In this document: positions 22,602 through 28,868 of the stretch, piece by piece
How the letters are laid out: each line of letters starts with the position of its first letter
Position numbering within the stretch: position 1 is the stretch's first letter
Source of the DNA: an uncultured Bacteroidaceae bacterium
GTDB taxonomy: Bacteria > Bacteroidota > Bacteroidia > Bacteroidales > Bacteroidaceae
Assembly (NCBI GenBank): GCA_905236065.1
Contig: CAJONZ010000033.1
Coordinates: forward strand, 1 to 33,728
Direction: 5' to 3'
DNA: 33,728 nucleotides
Made by a program: the position numbers and the translations under genes
The notes under the pieces: generated by a model
Seen by the model: only the letters and a program-made list of their open reading frames with translations
Told to the model about the DNA's origin: nothing
The model's database searches: none

Positions 22602-23017
22602 TCCTGCGCTATGAAAATTTTCATCTGTGTCTTGGCTACCAGTTCTTTGCCATTCCTCAGGGTTTCGCCGTGTAGTAAGGTGACTCCCTGTGCCTCTGGT
22701 CCCATCACGATGGTTGTTTGCAATTGGTCGCCCACTTTGGGCAGTTGATAGAGGTGGAAATTTTTGATTTCCCCGATATATCCCACAGGCGGCACTTTGG
22801 CTCCGCCCTGTAAGGCTTTGTGTCCAGCATAGGCTGAAGCCGACTGTGCAATGTGTTCGATAATACCCGTTTCGGCCATTGTACCATCTGACTGCAAAAA
22901 GAAGTTGTCTTCCCTCACAGTCAGTTGGCACAGAGCCTGTTCCTCGTCAGCCTCTGTCAGTTCGTCCACCATGATGATGGGTGGACGCTGCGGAATGAGT
23001 GCCTGTATGTTGTCCAT
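22598..23017 (-). CDS. ApeP-like hotdog dehydratase subunit with catalytic His absent
   Basis: This protein has 139 residues. It starts with IQALIPQRPPIIMVDELTE, a FabA/FabZ-like N-terminus, and carries the hotdog helix MAETGIIEHIAQSASAYAGH (residues 47-66), keeping Glu54 of the catalytic helix. The HFPG segment with the catalytic His is replaced by NFFLQSDGT. The protein is therefore the mirror of the other hotdog subunit, which keeps His but lacks Glu. Its stop overlaps the partner start by 4 nt (ATGA), strong support for equal expression of a heterodimer. It lies 8 nt after the ACP gene. ApeP-like is assigned from motif and context. Confidence 0.8.
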   Translation of the reverse strand: MDNIQALIPQRPPIIMVDELTEADEEQALCQLTVREDNFFLQSDGTMAETGIIEHIAQSASAYAGHKALQGGAKVPPVGYIGEIKNFHLYQLPKVGDQLQTTIVMGPEAQGVTLLHGETLRNGKELVAKTQMKIFIAQE

Positions 23018-23025
23018 ACTTAATT

Positions 23026-23268
23026 TTAGGCAACGTGACTTTCAATGTAGTCGTAGAGCTGAGCGAAAGTCTTGATGGTAGGCAGTTCCTCAGCAGGAAT
23101 CTTCACCTTAAAAGTGTATTGTACAACTGCCACCAAGTCAACCAAACTGAGGCTGTCTAACTGCAAAGTCTCATAAATAACAGCCTCTGGCTGGATTACA
23201 CTTTCATCTACTTCAAATTCTTCGGCAAGTGTGCCTTTTACTTTCTCAATGATTTCTTCACGTGTCAT
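23026..23268 (-). CDS. Acyl carrier protein
   Basis: This 80-residue acidic protein has four-helix ACP architecture. The phosphopantetheine site is LQLDSLSLVDLVAVVQ with Ser39, and helix I is REEIIEKVKGTLAEEF. It would carry the growing chain between ketosynthase, reductase and dehydratase. It differs from housekeeping AcpP in the DSLSL motif, where AcpP has DSLDTVE. This supports a dedicated ACP. Confidence 0.92.
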   Translation of the reverse strand: MTREEIIEKVKGTLAEEFEVDESVIQPEAVIYETLQLDSLSLVDLVAVVQYTFKVKIPAEELPTIKTFAQLYDYIESHVA

Positions 23269-23294
23269 TTTTTTAAATCTTATCTGTTTTGTGA

Positions 23295-24512
23295 TTAAAT
23301 ATTCTTTACGATCAGCGTGGAATTGGTGCCGCCAAAGCCAAACGAATTGGAAAGGAACATATCGAAATGCGCCTCTCTTGTTTCGGGTACGACGTTCACC
23401 TTTGCCGTTTCCTCGTCGGGATTTTCAAATCCTGTGTTACCGGCAATGAAGCCGTTCTTCATCATCAGCATGGAGTAAATCAACTCGCTGGCACCTGCCA
23501 TCCACATTTCATGTCCAGTTTGGCTCTTGGTAGAAGTCACAGGTACACGGTAGTCGCCAAATGTCTGGGCGATGGCCAATGCCTCGCGTCCGTCGCCAGC
23601 CTTTGTGGAAGTGGCATGAGCGTTCACATAGCCTATCTGCTGTGGAAGGATGCCGCCATTCTTCAACGCCAATTCCAGAGAACGTGTGGGGCCAGCAACA
23701 TTGGGCGTAGAGATATGGTCGCCATTGCCTGAAAAGCCCCAGCTCACGATTTCGCCCAAGATGGTTGCACCGCGCTTCACGGCATGGTCGTAACTCTCCA
23801 GGATAACTGTAGCCGCACCACCACCCGGTACCAGTCCGTCGCGGTCGCGGTCGAAGGGACGACTGGCCTGTGTGGGATTGTCCTCACGCAAGGAGAAAGC
23901 CTGAATGCCGTCAAACGAAGCCACACTGTACATGTTCGCCTCTTGTGCTCCACCACAGATGATGCAGTCTTGCAGTCCATTCTTGATGAGCAAGTAGGCA
24001 TTGCCAATAGCCAGCGAACTGGAAGCACAGGCTGCGCTTGCCGTCAGGTTGATGCCACGCAAGCGGAACAAGCAAGCGAGGTTCATCGTCACCGTAGAGT
24101 TCATCGACTGGAAGATGGCACCACTTCCGCAAGCCGCCGTATCACGAAACTCGCGGAATTTGTCGAGTGCTGCCATCGTAGCTTCAGCCACCGAATCATT
24201 CCCATAAATGATACCCACCTCGTGTGCATCCAAAAAATCCTGGTCAATCTTTGCATGGTCCAGGGCCTGAAGCGTAGCCATATAGGCATATTGTGCCTCT
24301 TCGGGCATAAACATACGCAAATTGCGCGGAATCAGTTTCTTCAAATCGGGCTTCGGAACATTGGCGCACAGTCCGCTGCGAAAACCGGCCTCCTTGCGTT
24401 CTGCACTCAGCACGATACCGCTACGACCCGTGTAGAGAGAATCTCGCACCTCGTCGAGCGTCTGTCCCAAGCAAGACCAAATGCCCATGCCCGTAATAAC
24501 TACTCTATTCAT
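23295..24512 (-). CDS. Beta-ketoacyl synthase, FabF-like, active
   Basis: This 405-residue ketosynthase has a complete Cys-His-His set: Cys162 in TASAACASSSLAIG, His299 in YVNAHATSTKAGD, Lys329 and His334 in STKSQTGHEMWMAG. The C-terminus SNSFGFGGTNSTLIV is typical. The region after the second His (EMWMAGASE, where FabF has LGAAGA) marks a subfamily seen in Bacteroidetes polyene-type clusters. It condenses malonyl-ACP with the growing chain. Classical aryl-polyene synthesis pairs a ketosynthase with a chain-length factor that lacks the Cys; no such partner is in the window. The start overlaps the upstream GNAT gene end by 4 nt (ATGA). Confidence 0.92.
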   Translation of the reverse strand: MNRVVITGMGIWSCLGQTLDEVRDSLYTGRSGIVLSAERKEAGFRSGLCANVPKPDLKKLIPRNLRMFMPEEAQYAYMATLQALDHAKIDQDFLDAHEVGIIYGNDSVAEATMAALDKFREFRDTAACGSGAIFQSMNSTVTMNLACLFRLRGINLTASAACASSSLAIGNAYLLIKNGLQDCIICGGAQEANMYSVASFDGIQAFSLREDNPTQASRPFDRDRDGLVPGGGAATVILESYDHAVKRGATILGEIVSWGFSGNGDHISTPNVAGPTRSLELALKNGGILPQQIGYVNAHATSTKAGDGREALAIAQTFGDYRVPVTSTKSQTGHEMWMAGASELIYSMLMMKNGFIAGNTGFENPDEETAKVNVVPETREAHFDMFLSNSFGFGGTNSTLIVKNI

Positions 24513-25651
24513 AATTCTATCTTCTTCTTCCAGCAGCGTCGCCGTTTGATGTATTCAGGATTCATCGGCTTCCACTGCGAAAGTTCCTTTATATTCGTTT
24601 CTAACTGCGGAGCTGTTTCAGCCCACTTGTATCCCTTCCTATTATAAATAGGTATCAAATCGTTGAAGACAAGTGCCGTCAGCCCCAATCCCTGCATGTC
24701 AGGGCGCACGGCGATGAGCAGCAACTGTGCCGTGTCTTCATGTTTGAACTTGAGCGACTTCAGAATATGGAACCAACCAAAGTGGCTCAACTTCCCGCCC
24801 GCCTTCTGCAAGGCGTGCGACAGACTGCTCAGCGTGACACAGCCACAGACCAGTTCATTCCGCTCGTTCACGATGAGAGGCACCATGTCCATGTCCAACA
24901 GCGGCACGTAGGTACGCAAAAATTTGGCTATCTGTCCGTCAGACATCTGCGAGAAACCAAACAACGGTGCGTATGCTTCGTTCATCAGCGTCAGTAGCCT
25001 GCGTCCCCATTCGCCCATCGCTTCGCGTCGGGTCACCTTTATCAGGCAAAGACCAAACATCTCCTGGGAAAGTGCAGCCACACGGGCATACTTTGGCGGA
25101 ACTTGTTCGGGAATCCGTACACGTATCTGCACCCAGTCTGCCTCCTTCTCAAAACCCAATGCCACCATGTGGTCGGGGTAATAAGGATAATTGTAGATTT
25201 CCACCATGCCACCCATCAGATGGAAGTCCTCTACCAACATGCCTTCCTTGTCAAAGTCTGAAATACCCATAGGCCCTTGGATGTATTCCATGCCGTGCTG
25301 TTTGCCCCATTGTTCCACAGCCCCTATCAGAGCCGCCGAAACCGCAGGGTCGTCAATAAACTCTATCAGTCCGAAGCGCACATTTTTCACATTCCAAGTC
25401 TCGTTGGCACGGTGATTGATTATGGCTGCTACACGCCCGACCACTTCATCGTTTTTCAATGCTATAAAGGGTTGGATATCGCTAAATTTCAACCCTGCAT
25501 TCTTTTTTACATCAAACATGCCACGCACATCACTGTCCATGTCGGGGACATACTGTGCGCAGCCTTTATAAAGCCTATGCGGAAAAGCCAGGAAAGCTTT
25601 CATGTCCGACTCAGACTTTACAACCCTTATGATAACACCCGATTGTGTCAT
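24509..25651 (-). CDS. GNAT-fold N-acyltransferase, first gene of the polyene-type operon
   Basis: This protein has 380 residues from the ATG at 25651. The N-terminal domain begins IIRVVKSESDMKAFLAFPHR and contains VVGRVAAIINHRANE. The C-terminal GNAT domain has AQLLLIAVRPDMQGLGLTALVFND, the acetyl-CoA-binding motif A, and ends KYKWAETAPQLETN-like. Proteins of this size and layout often open flexirubin/polyene-like operons in Bacteroidetes, with a role not known to me. A TTG at 25681 would lie inside the -7 promoter element and is rejected. The end overlaps the ketosynthase start by 4 nt. Confidence 0.8.
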   Translation of the reverse strand: MTQSGVIIRVVKSESDMKAFLAFPHRLYKGCAQYVPDMDSDVRGMFDVKKNAGLKFSDIQPFIALKNDEVVGRVAAIINHRANETWNVKNVRFGLIEFIDDPAVSAALIGAVEQWGKQHGMEYIQGPMGISDFDKEGMLVEDFHLMGGMVEIYNYPYYPDHMVALGFEKEADWVQIRVRIPEQVPPKYARVAALSQEMFGLCLIKVTRREAMGEWGRRLLTLMNEAYAPLFGFSQMSDGQIAKFLRTYVPLLDMDMVPLIVNERNELVCGCVTLSSLSHALQKAGGKLSHFGWFHILKSLKFKHEDTAQLLLIAVRPDMQGLGLTALVFNDLIPIYNRKGYKWAETAPQLETNIKELSQWKPMNPEYIKRRRCWKKKIEL

Positions 25652-25678
25652 TCTGTTCGTGTTTGCCAAAAAATCGTG

Positions 25679-25710
25679 CAAAATTACGAAATAATTAGGA
25701 AAAAGTCGAA
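25679..25710 (-). promoter_or_regulatory. Promoter of the polyene-type operon
   Basis: On the minus strand TAATTTTG (25686-25679) is a perfect TAnnTTTG element. After a 20-nt spacer the -33 position reads TTCG (25710-25707), one mismatch from TTTG. It lies 28 nt upstream of the GNAT ATG and is the only good promoter seen in the 9-kb operon. Confidence 0.65.
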
Positions 25711-25794
25711 AAAAGAATCTTTTTTTTCAAAAAGAAGACCTTTTGAAACAAAAAAGGAGCTTTTTAGAACATATTCGTGTGGAGGGGAAATAAG

Positions 25795-25813
25795 CCCCTG
25801 TTCGGGATAAGAA
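25795..25813 (+). repeat. Copy 2 of the 19-bp sequence, possible IS end
   Basis: CCCCTGTTCGGGATAAGAA matches 16179-16197 in 18 of 19 positions and in the same orientation. The two copies bracket the polyene-type operon. No transposase remnant is seen beside this copy. Confidence 0.5.
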
Positions 25814-25976
25814 TTGATACACTTTTATGCTTTTTAAGGGCATTTTGCTCTATTGATATTTTTTAGGGATAGTCAGATTACAATGTTTGATGGCATATTT
25901 TATAGTAGAAACCATATAAAAACATCAAATAAACATATTTTTATATTAGAAACGATGTAGTTTGAGAAAAATGTTG

Positions 25977-25984
25977 TAATTTTG
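25977..25984 (+). promoter_or_regulatory. Promoter element of the hip operon
   Basis: TAATTTTG fits the TAnnTTTG -7 element, 22 nt before the hipB-like ATG. No TTTG is found at the expected distance, so transcription may be weak or regulated. Confidence 0.5.
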
Positions 25985-26006
25985 CATTCGAAATAATATA
26001 ATTTAT

Positions 26007-26207
26007 ATGGAAAAGACAAAATTGTCGGCAGTGGTAAAGGCTTTGCGCAAGGAATATGGCCTTACGCAAGAAGACCTTGCCATGAAGTCTGGAGTGGGTC
26101 TGTGCTTTGTGCGCAATCTGGAGCAAGGAAAGCAAACTCTACGGATGGATAAGGTAAATCAACTCCTCGATTTGTTCAACTACGAACTTACAGCAACCAA
26201 GAAATGA
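26007..26207 (+). CDS. hipB: HipB-like XRE-family antitoxin/regulator
   Basis: This 66-residue protein is almost entirely one helix-turn-helix: LSAVVKALRKEYGLTQEDLA, then MKSGVGLCFVRNLEQGKQTL, followed by a short helix and a C-terminal strand (FNYELTATKK) that could form the intermolecular sheet of HipB dimers. It would bind operators in its own promoter and repress the operon. Together with the next two genes it gives the order hipB-hipS-hipT. It lies 74 nt upstream of the next start. Confidence 0.85.
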   Translation: MEKTKLSAVVKALRKEYGLTQEDLAMKSGVGLCFVRNLEQGKQTLRMDKVNQLLDLFNYELTATKK

Positions 26208-26281
26208 CATAGCAGCGAGTGCAGAGCCAAGTTTACTTGAGCTCTGCCGAGTCGCTATGGAATTCGAATGAAATTCAATCA

Positions 26282-26620
26282 ATGAGACAAGCAGAAATAT
26301 ACCGAAAAGAAATCCTTGCAGGTGTCCTGACAGAAGATGGTGGTGAATACCGCTTCTGTTATGGTGAGGCGTATCTTGCACGGGAAGACGCACAGCCTGT
26401 CAGCCTGACACTCCCACTACAGCAGGAAGCATTCGTAAGCCCCGTGCTATTTCCGTTTTTTGACGGATTGATACCTGAAGGCTGGCTACTCGATGTGGCA
26501 CTTCGCAACACCGACATCAGCATTCTTGACCGCATGTCGCTACTGCTGTTATGCTGTAAGGAGTGTATAGGTTCCGTCAGTGTTGTGCCCATAATCAAGG
26601 AAGGAGGTGACCATGTGTAA
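26282..26620 (+). CDS. hipS: HipS-like protein (HipA N-terminal subdomain 1)
   Basis: This 112-residue protein from the ATG at 26282 corresponds to the N-terminal subdomain of HipA made as a separate polypeptide: MRQAEIYRKEILAGVLTEDG, then PVSLTLPLQQEAF, VLFPFFDGLIPEGWLLDVAL and ECIGSVSVVPI. In the HipBST system of enteropathogenic E. coli the equivalent HipS is the antitoxin that blocks the kinase, and a Trp has been implicated; Trp68 here (PEGW) lies in a similar region, but equivalence is inferred. A GTG at 26219 is an alternative start that would add 21 residues not typical of the family. Its last 8 nt overlap hipT. Confidence 0.8.
   Translation: MRQAEIYRKEILAGVLTEDGGEYRFCYGEAYLAREDAQPVSLTLPLQQEAFVSPVLFPFFDGLIPEGWLLDVALRNTDISILDRMSLLLLCCKECIGSVSVVPIIKEGGDHV
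26601..26609 (+). promoter_or_regulatory. Exceptionally strong Shine-Dalgarno site for hipT
   Basis: AAGGAGGTG (with A following at 26610) gives a ten-base match to the 16S anti-SD complement, 3-4 nt before the ATG at 26613. Such sites are rare in Bacteroidetes, where the anti-SD is largely unused. It lies inside the end of hipS. Confidence 0.8.
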
Positions 26621-27548
26621 ATGTCTGTATTGCTATCAAGAATTGGAAGAGGGTCAGAAAGACTTTCATCCAGGGTGCGCACGGAAATTCTTTGGGACAA
26701 AAGATGTACCCTTGTTGGAATATAAGCATGAAGATCTCGATCAATTAGCCGAGCAAGTAATCCGCGCCCAAACATCGCTGACAGGTGTCCAACCCAAATT
26801 GTCTCTAAACCTCAACAAGCACGATGGCTGTAGCCGACTTTCTATTGTAGGACTTTGGGGTGATTATATCTTCAAGCCTCAGACAGAGAGTTATCCACAG
26901 TTGCCCGAAAACGAGGATTTGACGATGCACCTTGCAGAAGTGGCAAAGATAAATGTCGTGCCTCATAGCTTGATTCGTCTGGCTGACGGAAAACTGGGTT
27001 ATATTACCAAGCGCATTGACCGTATCAAGAGTGGCGAGAAGATTGACATGGAGGATATGTGCCAATTGACATTGCACCCTACTGAATACAAGTATAAGGG
27101 TTCGCATGAGCAGATCGCAAAAACTATAATACAATATAGTGGCACGCCCAAACTCGACTTGACGAACTACATGCAATTATTGCTATTCTGCTTTGTCACT
27201 GGCAACAATGACATGCACTTAAAGAACTTTTCTCTTTACCGCCCTTCAAAGGGTTATCAGTTGGCTCCGGCTTATGATCTTCTCAATGTTGCGATTGCAA
27301 ATCCCAAGGACAAAGAGGAACTGGCGCTGCCTCTTTCCGGGCGAAAGACGAAACTATGTCTAAATGATTTCCTAATTGCGGCAAAGACAATGGGGCTGGA
27401 TGAGAACGTGGTGAGGCGTCTCATAGAAGGACTTCAAAAGGCTCTCCCTAAATGGCAAACGCTCATATACAGTTCTTTCCTCAGCGAAGATATGAAGAAA
27501 GCGTATGAAGAACTCATCGTCTCTCGGTTGGGGCGCTTGCAGAAATAA
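26613..27548 (+). CDS. hipT: HipT-like Ser/Thr kinase toxin with N-terminal zinc-finger-like motif
   Basis: This protein has 311 residues. At the N-terminus C4, C7, H19 and C22 (CLYCYQELEEGQKDFHPGC) look like a zinc ribbon. The HipA kinase fold then follows: the loop TSLTGVQPK (Ser55, Thr57) aligns with the S-x-S autophosphorylation loop of HipT, IFKP holds the ATP Lys region, GNNDMHLKNFSL has catalytic Asp200, and APAYDLLN has the metal-binding Asp222. All are intact, so an active kinase is expected. Known HipA/HipT targets are aminoacyl-tRNA synthetases. Lacking the N-terminal subdomain, which is supplied by hipS, it fits the tripartite HipBST arrangement. Confidence 0.85.
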   Translation: MCKCLYCYQELEEGQKDFHPGCARKFFGTKDVPLLEYKHEDLDQLAEQVIRAQTSLTGVQPKLSLNLNKHDGCSRLSIVGLWGDYIFKPQTESYPQLPENEDLTMHLAEVAKINVVPHSLIRLADGKLGYITKRIDRIKSGEKIDMEDMCQLTLHPTEYKYKGSHEQIAKTIIQYSGTPKLDLTNYMQLLLFCFVTGNNDMHLKNFSLYRPSKGYQLAPAYDLLNVAIANPKDKEELALPLSGRKTKLCLNDFLIAAKTMGLDENVVRRLIEGLQKALPKWQTLIYSSFLSEDMKKAYEELIVSRLGRLQK

Positions 27549-27557
27549 TACGCATAG

Positions 27558-27586
27558 AACCACCTTCGTAAATTGCGAATGTGGTT
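27558..27586 (+). terminator. Hairpin after hipT
   Basis: AACCACCTTCG (27558-27568) pairs with CGAATGTGGTT (27576-27586) with one mismatch and a 7-nt loop, 10 nt after the hipT stop. No T-run follows, so read-through into the next gene is possible. Confidence 0.45.
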
Positions 27587-27646
27587 AATAACGCATTATG
27601 GAACTTCTATGATACTGCGTGACAGAAAAAAGAAGACTGAAACAAA

Positions 27647-28408
27647 ATGTTTACGGATTGGTTACTGAAACTGCTGAAAAGGTTGTTTACATCAGAAGAA
27701 CGGCCTGTGGAAGAGGACTGTGTGCAGCGTGAGTACACGTGGCACTTGGATTCTGTGCATAAACGGAAATTGCACGGAGAACTGACGCTTGAATTCTCGA
27801 AGCAGGAAGTGGAACAGCTTCGCCGGATGAACCCGTTCAACACATACGGGCGCGACGGCTATACCTACGACATGAATATCCGATGCATGTTTGATTATCT
27901 GCTGCATAATGACTATACGCGGCAGCATGTGCGCACCATCGCCCAATACATCAAGGAGCGGATAGAACGTGCCCACTATTCCGAGCTCGACCTGGTGCAG
28001 TTTGCCCTGGATTTCGTGCAGGAGCCCAACATCATGTATCGCATCGATGAGGAATGCGCTGCGATAGGCCACGTCAAAGAGTACATGCGTTTCCCCGACG
28101 AGGTGCTCTACGACAAGGAGGGCGACTGTGACTGCAAGTCATCACTCATGGCGGCCCTCTTTCACGAGCTGGGATACGGTGTGCTTATCATGCTGTCGAG
28201 AGACTTAGGCCATGCAGCTATCGGCGTGGAATGCGGGAAAGGGTGGCTCAACTATGTCAAGCCCCAACAGTTGCGTCGCATCCTGCTGACCTACAATGGC
28301 AAGCGCTATCTGTTCTGCGAGACGACAAGCGACGGCTATAAGGTGGGACAAATCAGGTTCACCGACTCCACCAAGGATTTTGAAACAATCATAGAAATCC
28401 CAGCATAA
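27647..28408 (+). CDS. Transglutaminase-like (papain-fold) protein of unknown role
   Basis: This protein has 253 residues. It has a mixed N-terminal region, then helices (YTRQHVRTIAQYIKERIERA), then a transglutaminase-like core: VLYDKEGDCDCKSSLMAALF with candidate nucleophile Cys161 (pattern GDCxxK), GHAAIGVECG with His189, and YLFCETTSDGYKVG with Glu225 as third member of the triad. Members of this superfamily are proteases, peptidases or protein cross-linkers. No signal peptide is evident; the first residues WLLKLLKRLF form a short amphipathic helix that could touch the membrane. It lies 98 nt after hipT on the same strand, so co-transcription is possible but not shown. Confidence 0.75.
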   Translation: MFTDWLLKLLKRLFTSEERPVEEDCVQREYTWHLDSVHKRKLHGELTLEFSKQEVEQLRRMNPFNTYGRDGYTYDMNIRCMFDYLLHNDYTRQHVRTIAQYIKERIERAHYSELDLVQFALDFVQEPNIMYRIDEECAAIGHVKEYMRFPDEVLYDKEGDCDCKSSLMAALFHELGYGVLIMLSRDLGHAAIGVECGKGWLNYVKPQQLRRILLTYNGKRYLFCETTSDGYKVGQIRFTDSTKDFETIIEIPA

Positions 28409-28447
28409 CATCCTTTCAAATGTCCCAAAAACGGGTGTTATTTTTGC
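28405..28447 (+). terminator. Possible terminator after the transglutaminase-like gene
   Basis: ATAACA (28405-28410, overlapping the stop codon) pairs with TGTTAT (28436-28441), with CC/GG extending the stem, and TTTTG follows. Confidence 0.4.
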
Positions 28448-28811
28448 GGACAACCATTATAAATTTTCCCATAAGCCGCTCCTTTTTTCCAAACAGTCCC
28501 GCGTAAGAAAATATTCTCGTCGCCATACTTTTTATTATCGCCGCGAATATCAAATATGACGGCGATATATTTTTTATTCTCGGTGAGAATAATCTTTTTC
28601 AACGAAGCGTTGGGAAAATGCACATCCTTCTTCACAAAAAACAGAATGATTCCCTGCAAAAACACACAAAAAAGGTGAGGCAAAAAAGCTAATACGTCTG
28701 AAAAGCAACACCGTTGATTGGGACGATTGGGGGTAAAATGGACTTTTTCTTTGGATTTTGTCTGCTTCTGGTGAATTATTTCCTTGGATTTTATCAATTT
28801 TAGTCAGGTTA
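28448..28811. other. Gene-free stretch with two hairpins
   Basis: No convincing gene is seen. ATCGCCG (28537-28543) pairs with CGGCGAT (28560-28566). TTATTCTC (28574-28581) pairs with GAGAATAA (28585-28592) and is followed by TCTTTTTC. A minus-strand open frame (28797 to 28438) exists but has low-complexity composition and no start signals. It may hold a degraded gene or an unrecognised small RNA. Confidence 0.5.
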
Positions 28812-28843
28812 TTTGTTTGGATAATATCTTTTGTGTATTTTTG
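28812..28843 (+). promoter_or_regulatory. Promoter of the AAA/DUF4143 ATPase
   Basis: TTTG at 28812-28815 is followed after exactly 20 nt by TATTTTTG at 28836-28843, 25 nt before the ATG at 28869. Confidence 0.75.
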
Positions 28844-28868
28844 CAACCGATAAAACAAGAAGTAAAAG

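Larger units (their letters stand above)
25711..26006. other. AT-rich intergenic region between divergent operons
   Basis: This is roughly 300 nt of AT-rich sequence without a gene. It holds an imperfect hairpin at about 25731-25775 (AAAAAG/CTTTTT outer, CCTTTT/AAAAGG inner), the second copy of the 19-bp sequence (25795-25813) and the hipB promoter (25977-25984). Direct A/T-rich pieces near 25905-25955 (ATATAAAAACAT, ACATATTTTTATAT) could be HipB operators, but no clear palindrome was found. Confidence 0.5.

Noticed and set aside
22602-22931. Upstream extension of the first hotdog protein by 110 codons
   Set aside because: The extension runs through the second hotdog gene in another frame, lacks family resemblance, and the ATGA overlap at 22601 gives a natural start.
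25652-25681. TTG start adding ten residues to the GNAT protein
   Set aside because: The TTG overlaps the -7 promoter element, so it would not be in the transcript.
28438-28797. Minus-strand open frame of 119 codons
   Set aside because: It has low-complexity composition, no start signals, and spans hairpin sequence. It may be a degraded gene but cannot be supported.
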